From Angiostrongylus vasorum (lineage: Eukaryota > Nematoda > Chromadorea > Rhabditida > Metastrongylidae), in NCBI GenBank assembly GCA_018806985.1, contig JADANN010000256.1, forward strand, positions 37,501-101,500: 64,000 nt of DNA, read 5' to 3'. The translations under genes were made by a program, and so were the position numbers. This document shows positions 1-11,965 of the stretch, one piece after another. Under the pieces are notes generated by a model. The model ran no database searches, had not been told where the DNA came from, and saw only the letters and a list, made by a program, of their open reading frames with translations. Position 1 is the stretch's first letter. Each line of letters opens with the position of its first letter.

Positions 1-315
1 TAGATATTTGCAGTACTTCTTCGTTTTAACCCCTACAAAAGACCAGCATAGAAAAGTAGCAACAGCAGTGAACTCTATTGTGTTCTGCCACGTGGAACGT
101 GTAAATTCCGTGCCCACGGCTCCAAACTCCGAACTTGTGCAGTTAAATACATATATAAATACTTCTACAGTAACAAAATTATAACAGTAATGAACACAAC
201 ATAACGAATAGTTGGTCAGCTTTAAATTAATGGGTTAGGGACGTTAGACTTTTGTGAATAGGAAAAACATATAGTACGATGGTCAGATTTTGATCTGGGA
301 GGATAAAAAGGACAA
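1..315. other. no gene seen
   Basis: AT-rich left edge of the window. I see no long open frame, exon or recognisable repeat here. Whether it belongs to a gene or repeat further left cannot be told. Confidence 0.4.
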
Positions 316-560
316 GATTCTCGGCGTTGATCAATCACAAGGGGATACGCCATGCATTCGACTTCACGAAGCGTCGTTAGAGATGACTGAATGAATACCT
401 GTCCTACACAATAATTGCGGTGGCTTACCGATGTATCGAGTCAGTCAGGATCCTACCAGGCAGGTCTGGTACCAATCTGCAGAAAACGGAATGATGGAGG
501 GCTTGGTGACCCTGAGACGTGGGATCGAGCCTATATAAGTTGCAATGCGCCTCGAAATTC
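316..560 (-). repeat. SINE family A copy (divergent)
   Basis: Matches the family seen best at 14203-14467. Read on the minus strand it has a tRNA-like head, the 'cccaccaag...ggtcggcaag' body and a tail ending in the 'ttgatcaacgccgagagc' motif. This copy is clearly diverged. Confidence 0.7.
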
Positions 561-884
561 TGCTCTACACCCGGTCGCTTTTTTTGGCTTTGCAAATGAA
601 AAAAAATAAAAATACGTTGTAGAATGTGAACCCAGTAACGATCCATGCGGAGCAGTACAGAAAACGAAAATGGATCAAACGTAAGTGAGAAGTTTATTCA
701 AACATCGTCGCGTCTTCAGCATATTATACACTCTAGAAAGTGAGGAGTGCTCAAAATGAGCTTGGACCATCAATAACACGGTTTCCTCGCGCTACGGAAG
801 ACCACACACGAACGGGCCCTTGCCACGAAGCGTTCACTCTCTCGGTGTTTTTGTGCGCGAAAAGGGGTCCAGCAGCCAGCGATC

Positions 885-1660
885 AGCCGGTATCGATCGA
901 CGACCACCCAGCGCGCATGGTGGCTGCGTCGTAGCGTGCGTCGACGACGTCGGCCCTCTCCGTAGCTTCTCCGTCCAGTGGTTTTCGTCCAGTAGTTGTC
1001 CTATACTGAAATAATGAGAATTTGCTATTTTGTAAGGTACACGTGGTGATTCAGTACCATTGTCTTAATTGATAGACCACTGGAAATCAGTGTCTCATGG
1101 TCCATCATGGTCCAGTTTTTTCAAAGAAAAGCCGGACTTCAGCTGCTGCCAACTTCTCCTTTTTTCTCGTGATATCTACTAAACTACCCATTTGTATTAG
1201 CATCGTCGTCTCTCGTCGTCTCTGTGGGGATCGCTCTGTTCCCGGCCGGTTCTCATCCTCGAAAACGCTTATTTTGCTGTCTATTCAATTTTTTTCCTAG
1301 TGTATTCTTGAGAGTCGCAGTCTATACCAGTTTTCATCACTGTTATACGACTCGATTTTCTTTTCGTCCACAATTCCAAACTCCAAAAACGATGAAGCAT
1401 CGAGTATCAACAGCGACGGTCCTCATTGGTGGTTCCGCGCCTTGAACAGTGAAGTTGTGTGGCACTTTTCCTATCCGAAAACGTTAATACAACAACTGTC
1501 AGCACCTCGACATTCTCTTCATTCCATCGCAAGCAAAGCGGCTAAGCTTCTTGCTGGATAGCGACGATGCAACTGCGAGCCTAAGGGCACTCTTAGTGGA
1601 GCTTCCACATTTCAATTCGAACTCCTCCACGTGGGTTGCACTACTTTAAGCAGGAAATTA
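885..1660. other. presumed 5' region of the small secreted-protein gene
   Basis: Near-identical to 16770-17580. Short open frames are present (for example 1097-1300) but none has a recognisable product, and one overlaps another in a different frame, so none is called. It lies upstream of the putative signal-peptide exon at 1794 and may hold promoter and 5' UTR. Confidence 0.35.
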
Positions 1661-2057
1661 TATATACTTGTTAGGAATGTTCACCTATCATGAGCTGGAT
1701 TCCATAATGAGGCTTTTTTCTGGTGCGATTCCTTCCGCGATTGTCCAGAAACACCCGCTCTCAAAGAGCTCTGACATGGGTTTACGCTGAGAAATGATAT
1801 TATATCTGCCTTTGATATTTGTTCTATTAACTATTGACGTGACACGATGCTTTCACATGAAGGCCTCACAGATTCGAATATCGGAGGCCTCAAAGGCCGC
1901 ATATGAAAAAATATTTATGTAAGTCTGTCATTTCTATGAAGTGGTTTTCATTACGCTTAATTTTTGCTCGCCGCAATAGTAACAGAAAGCTGTTTTCTCA
2001 TACCTTATCTGTATTTATGGGAGCTGTAGTGATTCGCTTAAAAAAAAAAGCATAAAG

Positions 2058-2342
2058 CTCTCGGCGTTGATCAATCCCCTAGGGATGCGCCATGCATTCG
2101 ACTTCATTATGCATCGTTGGAGGTGAGTGAGTGCATATCTGGGGTTTACAATGGCTCGCGGTGACCTAGTGTGGTCTGCCGATGTATCGAGCCAATGCTG
2201 CTATCCTCCCAGACAAGTTTAATACCAATTTACCGACCCCAGAGGGATGGAAATCTTGGTGGACCGTGAGGCCACGGGCGCCGAAGTCGATCCCATATGT
2301 ATAGCAGGGCACCCGCGACCACTACGCCACACGTGCCCTTCA
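2058..2342 (-). repeat. SINE family A copy
   Basis: Minus-sense family A element, shared with copy 2 at 17979-18264, so it was inserted before the recent identity between the copies was established. Confidence 0.85.
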
Positions 2343-3289
2343 TGATTCAATTTAAGAACCAATTACTGCTACGCTTAGGTGTTCCAGATCTTAAAACGCG
2401 ATATTAATCAATACATTTTTTAAGAGATCATGTGTTATTGTTTGCATTTTGAGACCTCGATAAAAGTATTTGTATTTCATTTGAGTCCTTTAATGTACAA
2501 TATACGTTCGTTGTTTCATGAGCGCATTATATGGACTATAATAAAGTTTTTTCTCGGACACCAAACTACCATCACCCAATGTATGGGTGACCCAGCCGGT
2601 GGTGGAAATGCTATGATGTACGTTTCGTCCCATAGCTGAGTAAATCAGTCTCTTCCGTGTGGCGAAGCATTCCATCCCAGTCGATCCTGTGCACTACTGT
2701 CGTGCACACCGCTTGACTCGACTCGTCGATGCTCTGGAGAAGGTGAAGGCGCCGAGGAAAAAAGTACCGTAGACCCCAAAACATATCCCGTTTCTGAAAT
2801 GCAGCATTCCTCTACTAACTAACTTTTTGTTTTAAACTGAGTTCATTCCTTCGGTATATAAAGCAGTTTCGAGATTAGTTGGGCTGTATGCGATCAGCGA
2901 GGTAAATAAAAGCGTGGTGTAAGGATGAATGGTCTGCTGACGGTTACCATAGACATGAAAAACTTCTACTCCACAAATTCTAAAGGAGTTAAATGTTGTG
3001 CCGTACTGAGAAGCGGTGAGAGGTTAAGGTGCAATTAAAAAAGTGAATTAGTGTTTGAACGAGAAAAAGAAATTTGTTGAAATGTGGATCAGCCTTGTAT
3101 CATGCATTTCATCACTCATTGTTATTGTGCTGAAATCTCTGCTGAACAAGAAAACGAAGCATTCATATTCCATTGCCGAGGTTAATAGAAAGTCGATCCT
3201 GGGAACCATTGTTATTGTTTTGAAGCATTACCTGCCGTCCGTTATAGCGCCACTAACTTCGATTGTTTTCCCATAATTTGAGCTGTTAT

Positions 3290-3665
3290 AAACTGAGATG
3301 TGATTTGCAAAACTTCGGATCGCAGGTGTCTGCGGTGGGGAACGAACACGCTATAAACGCTATTAGCCTTTACGGGGCTAAAGCATTCACCATCACACCA
3401 TGCGGGTCCTTCGTTTCGCTTTTCTCTCAGCATTGTTCTTGACCTACAGGCGCTATCAGTAATCACCTGTCAACGGGGTGGATCTGGGAAGTAGAAAGTC
3501 GACCCTTTAAACGTTAGACCTTGGAAAGGGTAATAGCGTTTTCGGTCCCACCATAGACACCTGCGGTCCGGAGTTTTGCAAATATTTCAGCTTCATTGTG
3601 GTTGTACTTCACATAATACACTGCCGTGAAAATCTGTGCTAGGTAGTAAATAAAAAGTTGATAGT
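3290..3665. repeat. SINE family C remnants, both orientations
   Basis: 3290-3480 resembles family C in minus sense and 3480-3665 in plus sense (the 'cattgtggttgtacttcac' tail is clear). The pair is repeated at 19213-19590 in copy 2. Confidence 0.5.
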
Positions 3666-3825
3666 GAGATGTGACTTGTTGGAAAAACCCACCACCTGAT
3701 AAGTCCTTAAAAAATGTAAGTTTATGAAAATCTTTCGCATTATTTTTTTAGTGAATAGGTCACTACGCCGACATGAAGCCGATCGCAAAGGATTTTTCAG
3801 CTTACACGTGGTGAAAGGATCCTGT

Positions 3826-4085
3826 GTAGCTCAGCAGTGAGATATGCCCTGTGAGATCGTTCGCTGATCGTTCGATCCCTCGTCCCACGCATACCAAGAC
3901 TTCCATCCCTCCGGGGTCGGCAGATTGCTACCAGACTTGTCTGGGAGGATAGCAGCACTAACTTGAGACATAAGCAGGCCACCGCAAGTGTAGGCCAGAT
4001 ATGCGTTCAATTAGCTCTAACAGTGCTTGGTGAACTTGAATGCCTGGCGTACCCCTCAGGGATGGATCAACAGCGAGAGCGTCAT
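3826..4085 (+). repeat. SINE family A copy
   Basis: Plus-sense family A element with a head reading 'gtgtagctcagcagtgag', close to a tRNA A-box. The same element is at 19747-20010 in copy 2. Confidence 0.8.
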
Positions 4086-5470
4086 CCTTTTTGTGCTTCA
4101 CATGAGATGGCATTTTGGGCTCAGAACTTGCTTTGTTTGAGTGAAAATGATTCATCGTTCGCTAATTATGCCGAGTAAATGAAAATCACTTAAACAAAAG
4201 CGTCATTTAAAATGTCTTTACTTCCATTCAAATTCTTCAGTTGAGACGTGTCAGGAGAAGAAAAGACACGAATATACTGTTGACGACTATCTAGAATGGG
4301 AGCACAATGAATTCCTGCGGCATCTTCGAATAGCGTGAGTTCTCGAATTATGAGGTTTCTGATTTTTTCCAGTAGTAGAGTGCAAAACAGATCCCTTGGT
4401 CTTGCTTTGAATTTCTTCACATGAGCATATCTTTATTTAATAAATTTTCAACCATTTATTATTCAGCGAAGGTCTGACACATTGCCAACCATGTGTATTG
4501 ATTGAAATGAAATGGCCAAAAAAAATTCGACTTTTTAGTTTTAAAGGCGTTCGCTTTAGTCCTATCGAACTTTGGTTATATCGTGTTATAGTGACTATAC
4601 GCTAACTGAAGTTGATGCTTTTTTTGAAGCCCAGTTATTAGTAAGTATCGCGGCAGAGCCAAGAGCGCTAGCCATTTACGGAAAAGAAATCTTAAAATGA
4701 TGAAGAAGATAGTGGAAAAGCGTCCATATGAAAAGGATCTAGCATTCCACATGGCCGTCGAAGCAGTGGAAACGAGGAGGCAGTTCTGCTCCGCGACATG
4801 AGTCAGCAAGCAGGCTTTACTGGTACACCTCTCTGGCAAAAATATGCGTTTCTACCCATTCTTTCACAGAAGAACAATGGACATCTGTAGTCCACAAATC
4901 GTTTCCTTTTCGTCGAGGCTCGTACTTTTAACATCGAAATGAGCGGGACTTTGTTCAGAGGGACAACATGGTGTCTGCCGATGTTTCGTCGAATAATTAT
5001 GGACAGAAGACGCGCTTCCGTGAGGAACTTTAAAATAAGTTTAGCGTTGTAGAAGAATCGTTCTAGCTGCTGGATCGGAATCTGTAATCTTCTCAAGTAA
5101 TGAGCTCACCAAGAACTCTAGTTGTCGACATTTCTTGAGAAACACATACAGTTGCGAATGTGTTAGCGATAAATTACTTTTTATCACAGAAATCTTATAT
5201 TTCGGTGAATAATTAACCACTTGCTGTAACCATCATCTTTACAGATTACTTCCGGAAACAGTAGATGGCGACTTCAGAACCGCATTGGTTAGTGGTGTAG
5301 CGGATATTGTGCCTAGTCTATTCACAGTACCAGTACGGCCAAGTGGTCACTGTCGTCGACGTAATGCCACAATGGATGTCGAAGAACGGGTTCATGTGTA
5401 CACAACTTTCGAAGATCTCTTAATAGACCTGTTAGTTCGTCGCTATCGTTTACCACAATTACATTTATGA

Positions 5471-6745
5471 AGCGAAGGTTAAGCCGTACAAAAGATCACA
5501 TCTATAAAGACTGTATAGAATTAATCTTTGCCGTATTTTCATGGAGTCATTATCATAGCATTTGTCTTCGGGTTGCAAATTAGACAGTATTTTGCCGAAT
5601 TACAAATGAAATTAATGCTTTTTCAGAGTGTTGTCCTCGAAAATTGCTGAAGGAGCTTTAGGTCCGTCGTAGCAGCCATTTCAAACGCCACCGCAACGTC
5701 ACTACGTCAGATCACAGCACCAAATGTTCTTCCGTATCTTCATTTATTTCTTGACTTTTATATCTGGCACTCCTTCAATTGAGCTTGTATGGAGAAATTA
5801 GCTTCTCCCTACAGATTGTGACTTAGTGTCGATTAAGTGCTACTTTCTCAGCCTAATATTGCCAAATAACACTGATTCTTTCTTAAGTTATTGGTTAGGA
5901 TTTCCATATAATTCAAAACTCGGAAGTTCTGAAAATCCTTTCAGGAATTTAAGTCGCATAACGAATTTCTTTGGCCTAATCGATTCACCACTTCCTTGCA
6001 TTCTTTTGGAATACGGTAATATGGAATAACAAATACCTCTTACGTCAAACTACCACTTTTTTCACTGCCCACTATTTTTTTGCTGCATGTGCTGAAGGAA
6101 GAAGTTCCAAAAGCGTAGTAGCATGCTATGTTTGTTAAAAACGGGAGTCCTTCTAGTAGTGCTTGGGTAAATGTTATCAGTCTATGTGTTTATTTTCTAT
6201 CTTCTGACTTCTATGGGATGCTCCTAGTCTACGTCCGGTGTTAATTCTGTTTGGGTTTCATGTTAAATATATTTGTTAAATATATTTTTTGAACATGTTC
6301 TGGAAAAATATGACTGGACATTTACGAAAGATGGCCTCGTTGGCCAAGACAACTGGAACTTCGGTTGAATAGCAAACATACTAAGCCAATTGAAGACAAA
6401 CTTCAACCCTCTTTTTGGAACACTGGCCATGTAATATGTGAACACCTTCCTTTTCAAACTTTCCAAATAATTTAAAATTTACTAGTAATCAATTCATAGT
6501 CTAATACTAATTTTACGCAATGTCCTCAACATGTGCAGACAGAGGTATTACGTTTCACGCTCACAATGAACAGAAGAACTGTTTGGTTATGGTCTTGAAA
6601 CAATCCCGTTTACGTAAAAAAAAAAAGAAAAAAACACGAAGAGAGATAAACGAACAAAAGGCACATAAGACAAAATATCCTAATAGATAAATGTGATGCA
6701 AAATTGGTGTCTAACTCGAGAAATGTGTTAGAGCTTGAAGAAAGC
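5471..6745. other. intergenic, between convergent genes
   Basis: Lies between the 3' end of the small secreted-protein gene (plus) and the 3' end of cyclophilin (minus). Short open frames at 5826-6029 and 6263-6466 show no recognisable product. Identity with copy 2 drops sharply at about 6115. Confidence 0.4.
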
Positions 6746-9300
6746 CTACTCCTTGACTGGAGCCTTCTCGGTCTCGAAGGGAGCTGCAAGTCGTAGTGCA
6801 CCACAATCGGCAATTACGACGTCCTCTTTAGGTCGGTCTCCTGGCTGTAAAAAAACTATCAGGCTGATTGTTGAGGTGAAGGTTGAGGTGCACCACGGAC
6901 TATATCAGTTCTATGCGATACGTATTATTTTCGATTGTTTCTTTTGTTGTCAAAAGATTTTTCGCAATATTCTCAACATTGTAGTTTGCTTAAGACAAAT
7001 GTTATAATCAGTGCGGTCGGAAAAATCCTGCTATCTACAAATAGAGGACTACACAAAATGACAATAATAACTTGTTTACCTAACGGCAAATTGGTAACAG
7101 ACTTGTCAGTGCGGACAGCAACACCAGTTCGATTCGTCGCTAGGCCACCGCGAGTCGTTGTAAAGACCAGATATGCATTCAGTCACTACTAGCGATGCTT
7201 AATGCAGTCTAATGCATGGCGCATCCCTCAGGGACTGATCAACGCAGAGAGCTTCATTCATAATCCTTTATCCTTACCAGCTGAATCAAGTGGGTAATTG
7301 CAGTTCATGTTATGCTACAATGGATCTTGAAGAATGCGTGCATGTGTATACAACTTTTGAAGATTTTTTAATAGATTTTTAGCCACAAAAAGTAGGAAGA
7401 TGTTGGCGATAACAATGATAGCCCACGGCGAACCATCAGGCGCGGTGCCATGTCTTTGTTTTAGAAAAGTAGACAAGTCATAAATGTTTTCAAATAAAAC
7501 TATAAGTAGACAAGGGTGAACCAAACTCAAAAATGAGTAAACGTAGGCAGAAATACGATGATGTAATGAAATGTGTTATACCCACAGTGGTTTCCGTGTT
7601 TTCAATCTTGCGAACGACGCTCATCCCTTCGAGAACCTTCCCAAAGACGACGTGACGTCCGTCGAGCCACGACGGTTTAACCTAAACAAAAACATCACCA
7701 ATCCTCTGTGCCATTGTGCATACCAACTGGATCGCTCTATTAATTCCTCCTTTAAAACATATACGACTTGAAAGCCGAGAGCTCTCACTCTTCGCGCAAA
7801 CAGCGGGTCCAGGAACTCAACAGTGATGGTGCTTGCAAAAGCCTATTTTCATAAATGAAAACATAGATACTCCATGAACTTACGGTGCAGATGAAGAACT
7901 GAGATCCATTCGAGTCACTGCCAGAGTTGGCCATCGAAACCCACCCAGGTCCATAATGTTGAAGGTCAAAATTTTCATCGTCGAATCGATCACCATATAT
8001 CGACTTACCACCTGTACCATCTCCACGAGTGAAATCTCCTCCTGAAGGAAAAAACGAAAAACTACGTAAGAACATGGTGTCGAGATTCGGTTGTATTGAT
8101 GTGGAAGGAACATTGAATACCTTAACGTGTAACAATACCTTGGATCATAAAGTCTTTAATCACTCGATGGAACTTGCTGCCTTTATATCCAAATCCCTTT
8201 GCTCCAGTTGCAAGCTTGTAGAAATTCTCGACAGTGATCGGAACGACGTCGCCGAACAATCCAATAACAATACGACCAGCCTCAAAACGACCAATATTGT
8301 TATGTTTCATTCAACTTTTATTTACTACCCATTTTTATTTTCACGTGAAGTGTTCTACGTGCAATACAATTACAAGGACGCCAACATATCAGCAAAACTA
8401 AGAACCACAGGGGCACTTCTAACCCGCGATTACCATCTCCAGGGGTAAACTAAGGTCTAATTACCAGGTAAGAGAAAGGCAAAGTAAAGGTCTCAGGGGC
8501 GCAGTGGATAACATGTGAGCCCCCGGAGAGGGTAATCGCGAGTTCGAAGCATCACCTGGTGATCCCAGTTTTGCTCGTATCTTAGCATCGTTGTGGTTGC
8601 ATTTCACGAAACATGAAGACAATTCCGTTAATGTAGAATTTAAAGGAAACTGATAAAAAGTAACCACAGTGTGCTGTTAGCAATCACCCGTCAACGGGAA
8701 TGATCTGGGGAGAAGAAATCGACATTGAACCCACTTAAGCTGAAGCTGTAGTTGAAATCTCAATGTTTCACTAATCACAGGATTGTAGCATTTCTTCTAC
8801 GGGATACATTTTTGAGGAAGCGTCAACGGCGACAAAAACTGTTAAGGAACCATGGGGATACTTCAAATATAGTTACGAAATGTCAAGACACGTTGCCAAG
8901 TTGCCAATGTGTCAAAAAATCTTTGCATAGCTATCAATTATGCGTTTCAAAGAAAACTATCGACTAAACTGGCAAATTCCCCCCTCATCGAATCCGTTTA
9001 AAATCCTTTAGTATTACTAAAACCCTTGCTCCAGTGGGCCCAGTCCCAGGATCGAAGGGTACCCCTGGGTATTCGAAGCCCCACCAAGTAACAATTTAAT
9101 GGACGAACTAACCGGTCTCCCTCCAATAGTGATGTCGAAGTACACCTGTCTAGTGACTGTGACTGTGTCAGCCGCATGAGAGATCTGTAAAAAGCAAATG
9201 TATCACCAGCAAATAATGTGAAAACATAGCGATAAGCCTGAGTCAACAAAACACTCACTGAAATGAAACCGAAGAGGCCTAGAACTGCAACAGCAAACAT
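6746..9300 (-). CDS. secreted/ER cyclophilin (peptidyl-prolyl isomerase), copy 1
   Basis: Cyclophilin B-type prolyl isomerase, expected to help fold proteins in the secretory pathway. Six exons, read downward: 9300-9259, 9184-9113, 8280-8139, 8041-7884, 7681-7586, 6844-6746. Every junction is GT..AG and every phase fits, giving about 202 residues. Residues 1-18 ([18 protein letters not shown]) look like a signal peptide. Active-site motifs are all present: [32 protein letters not shown] and [11 protein letters not shown], including the Trp tied to cyclosporin binding. The C-terminus ends in KAPVKE, like CypB-type tails. A ttttcag acceptor lies 5 bases before the ATG, which suggests spliced-leader addition. 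Intron 2 carries family C SINEs; intron 5 carries a SINE and a broken exon of the neighbouring gene. It resembles C. elegans CYN-5/CYN-6, but I cannot say which is the orthologue. Confidence 0.93.
7083..7255 (+). repeat. SINE family A, 3' part
   Basis: Truncated plus-sense family A copy inside cyclophilin intron 5. The copy in the paralogue (23166-23385) is longer at its 5' end. Confidence 0.75.
7276..7382 (+). pseudogene. decayed copy of the neighbouring gene's last exon
   Basis: Reads 'acaatggatcttgaagaatg ...' and 'acaacttttgaagat...', clearly related to the exon at 5245-5470 (residues [20 protein letters not shown]) but with substitutions and an early stop. It lies antisense inside cyclophilin intron 5, just after a SINE. 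Confidence 0.7.
8335..8745. repeat. family C SINEs, inverted pair
   Basis: 8335-8450 is a minus-sense and 8465-8745 a plus-sense family C copy. The plus copy shows 'ggcgcagtggataacatgtg' and 'gagttcgaagc', resembling the A- and B-boxes of a tRNA promoter. The pair is in cyclophilin intron 2 and is shared with copy 2 (24470-24840). Confidence 0.65.
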
Positions 9301-9317
9301 ACCCACTGAAAAGGAAA
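9301..9317 (-). promoter_or_regulatory. probable spliced-leader acceptor of cyclophilin copy 1
   Basis: Read on the minus strand: a pyrimidine run ending in ttttcag, then five bases, then the ATG at 9300. An acceptor with no exon evident before it is typical of nematode trans-splicing. The same arrangement is kept in copy 2. Confidence 0.6.
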
Positions 9318-9794
9318 CTGAAGAAACAAAAGAAACAAAGCAGTCCTACGCATCGAAGTCAAATCAAATGAATCCAAAAATAAAGGACAGGTAGGTCCTT
9401 CTATATCGATAAGGACACAATGACGCACAGCTAGATCGAATTCCGTGCAAAATGAACGGCTTCAAAAAGCTCAAACGGTGCATCGTATTTCTTTAAGCCT
9501 ATCAGATGAAAATCATAAGTCTAAAAAGATGCAATAGGAACGCAGAAGAACATTTTCAATGGAAAACGACCCACAGCAGATTTTCACACGGATACCCTTG
9601 GGAGAGCGCCACGTCACCACCAGGCACTGTGGAAGTGGGCGGCGCAGTGGACGCAATGCGCCGAACGAACGGACACACCAACGACAATCTGAGAAATCGG
9701 TGGAAGCGGCAAGTCTCTCGTCAGCTCTGAAGAGCTCAAGGAATTCTGGAATTTAGCAAATAAGTTCACGTTTTATTTTTTTCCACCTTATTGT

Positions 9795-10105
9795 GTACGA
9801 CCCATCTTCACGTCTGCTGTGCGGATCCCAGCACTTCCCACATTCGATTCGTTTCCTCGTGTCTGTCATTCACCGACGTCTCCCAACTTTCACGTCTGGT
9901 GCCGGCTGCTGCCTAAGGATTGTCGTCTTCTTAACGAATGTCGTAGAGTGCTGGTCGAATCGATTCTCCTTGGATTCCTAAGATAGGCGGGCTGGAGCGT
10001 TCCCAATTGGATTCCAGTGAATAAGTTTTTTCCGGAGAAATCCGGTACCATTTTCTTGACCCCGGATGGATGAGAGGATTGGTGAACCTAGAGGTTGGAA
10101 TCCCT
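9795..10105 (-). repeat. SINE family D copy
   Basis: Minus-sense family D element ('tcgtagagtgctggtcgaatc', 'gataggcgggctggagcg'). Related to copies at 25735-25975, 41545-41860 and, in plus sense, 27700-27950 and 48310-48545. Confidence 0.65.
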
Positions 10106-11510
10106 CTCTGCTCCTTCATTTCCTTCCTGTTGAAAAGTACTCGCTTCAGTACAAAATTGATTGTGGGTACGTATAACTAAGTTGGATAAAAAGGTGATGA
10201 CTGAGAAAGATTCTTTGGTAGTAAACTTGAATTCAAACTCGAACAAATATAGAATTAGTTGAAGAATATCTTTCTTAGCAAAAAAAAGGAAACTACTGGA
10301 GAAAAGTGGTTCACTAGAAACACATAACCTCAGCGGCGAATTCAATGGACGACAACTGAGTAACGTTACAGAGCATCTTAAAAAAGTCCTTTCCGTTTTT
10401 TATTCTTAGAAAAATGTTATGCCATGGTGGATCATCGGAAGAACGTGCCGATGAGTCGGATTGGGCATGTTGGAAACAATTGTCACTGATCTGAGACGGC
10501 CAGGTCAGTGAGTTTTAAAGAAGGCTGAAATCGTCGTGAACGAAGCTTCACTATTGACGCATAGCCAATTCGTTCTACCCATTCTTTTATTTCAGTGTTC
10601 GTTTCTGCTTATAACAGCTGTTTATTTGCACATTTGAAAAGAAATCAGAGTATATTCTGCAAAGAAGTGAATAGGAAAAAAATCAATCCTATTCTCCTGA
10701 GTTTTGTCACAGACAGCAGTTCGCGTCAAATTCAAAAAGGAGTTATGGATCACGGGTGCTGCATTCTGAACTACTCATGATCGGTCCTCCAACTATCCAA
10801 GTACTGCAGAAGGGACACTTTTTTCTTCCCAATTCGGATTTGAGATCACCATCCCATCAGCGCTTCATCTGAAATTCAAGCAATCTGTACGAGCTCGTTT
10901 CCACTTTGTTAGATCATGCTGCTCAATTCATCTCTAAATCACCTCACTTAGCTTACGTGTAAGAATGCTGAGCGGCGACTGATTGAGAAGTAAGCATTTT
11001 GACTCATCGCAGACAAGCTGATGTTTTCCTCTCTTCTATTAAATTACTCTGGTGCTGCAACTCTACACTAGTGATCAGCGCCACAACTACGTCGTCCTAT
11101 TCGAAACATCTCCGAAGAGTATCCCTGTTATAGCTGTGTTTTAACCATGGAATTGACAGAATTCGAGGAAAATGAAATGTTCACTCTTTTTTCACTTTAT
11201 TGAACAGCCGATTAACGAGAGGAATCATTTCACTTATATGTCAAATCACTTTAACCATTTGCTTTTCTGAAGAATAACTTCAATGGTTCTTCGTAAACGT
11301 CATCACGAATTAAAGACATCTTGGGGATCTACCTGAGGCGTTTTGAACTGGAACTCATTTCTGCCTACCTGTCTAATCTCCTGAACATAGGCTTTTCTGT
11401 TAAAACATGACGCCGTTGATGTCCTGCATACAATGCATTATATGCGAAAATAACGAGTTTCCAACCTTAAATCGATATGTTCCAGCTCATATTAAACTCT
11501 GCTATTTAGA
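10106..11510. other. no gene seen
   Basis: About 1.4 kb without a convincing exon or repeat. The short open frames here (10088-10345 minus, 10595-10780 plus) have no recognisable content. Confidence 0.4.
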
Positions 11511-11514
11511 ATAA

Positions 11515-11965
11515 AACCATTATAACTACAGCAGTACTGAGATATTCGCAAAACTTGAACCCACACCAGATCGAACCACAATTTCCCTTTTCTTGCCGTA
11601 ATTTGTAATTCACATTATATCCTGTCATGAAAAAACTATGATAGGCAGAAAATAAAAAGGTCGACTGTGATTTCGACTACAGTCTCAGCTTAACTATGTT
11701 CAATGCCGATTTGTGCTCCTCAGGTCAATTCCGTTGACGGGTGATTGCTGAGGGCAACGCTAGGTAGAAAACTAGATGAGAGAAACGCAGAGCAAAGGTC
11801 TACGTGGCGCAGTGTGTAATGCGCGAGTCACTGGAAAAGGGAAGTCGTGGTTCGATCTGGCCCGGGCTCCAAGTTTTATGAATATCTCAGTATCGTTGTG
11901 GCTGTAATTCACGTCATACCCCTGCCATGAAAAATTATGTTAGGCAGAAAATAAAAGGTTAAGAA
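11515..11965 (+). repeat. two family C SINE copies in a row
   Basis: 11515-11660 is a partial copy and 11700-11965 a fuller one. Both share 'atctcagtatcgttgtggc' and the tail 'catgaaaaattatgttaggc'. The second has 'gtggcgcagtgtgtaatgcg' and 'gtggttcgatc' as tRNA-like boxes. Confidence 0.65.

Larger units (their letters stand above)
1794..5470 (+). pseudogene. small secreted-protein gene, copy 1, with two frameshifts
   Basis: Copy of the gene described at 17718-21397. The first exon starts with the same signal-like peptide (MILYLPLIFVLL...) and ends at a gtaagt donor at 1919, but an extra A in the A-run at 1906-1911 shifts the frame just before that donor. The second block (about 4587-4800) lacks one A at 4682-4685, so its frame closes early. 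The last exon (5245-5470, after a tttacag acceptor) is intact and ends at a stop at 5468-5470. The gene may be dead, or the two homopolymer differences may be assembly errors. Product unknown. Confidence 0.4.
640..9640. repeat. segmental duplication, copy 1
   Basis: Aligns by eye with 16500-25735 in the same orientation; the offset grows from about 15870 to 16120. Identity is patchy: diverged at 640-885, almost identical at about 885-6115, diverged at 6115-8560, almost identical again at about 8600-9345, then fading. It carries a cyclophilin gene, exons of a second gene and several SINEs that must predate the duplication because both copies have them. Confidence 0.95.

Noticed and set aside
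4803..5096. 97-codon minus-strand open frame, kept in copy 2 (20730-21023)
   Set aside because: Identical in both copies only because this tract is nearly identical throughout; no splice context or recognisable family.
8029..8448. 139-codon plus-strand open frame
   Set aside because: Antisense shadow of cyclophilin exon 3 and flanking intron.
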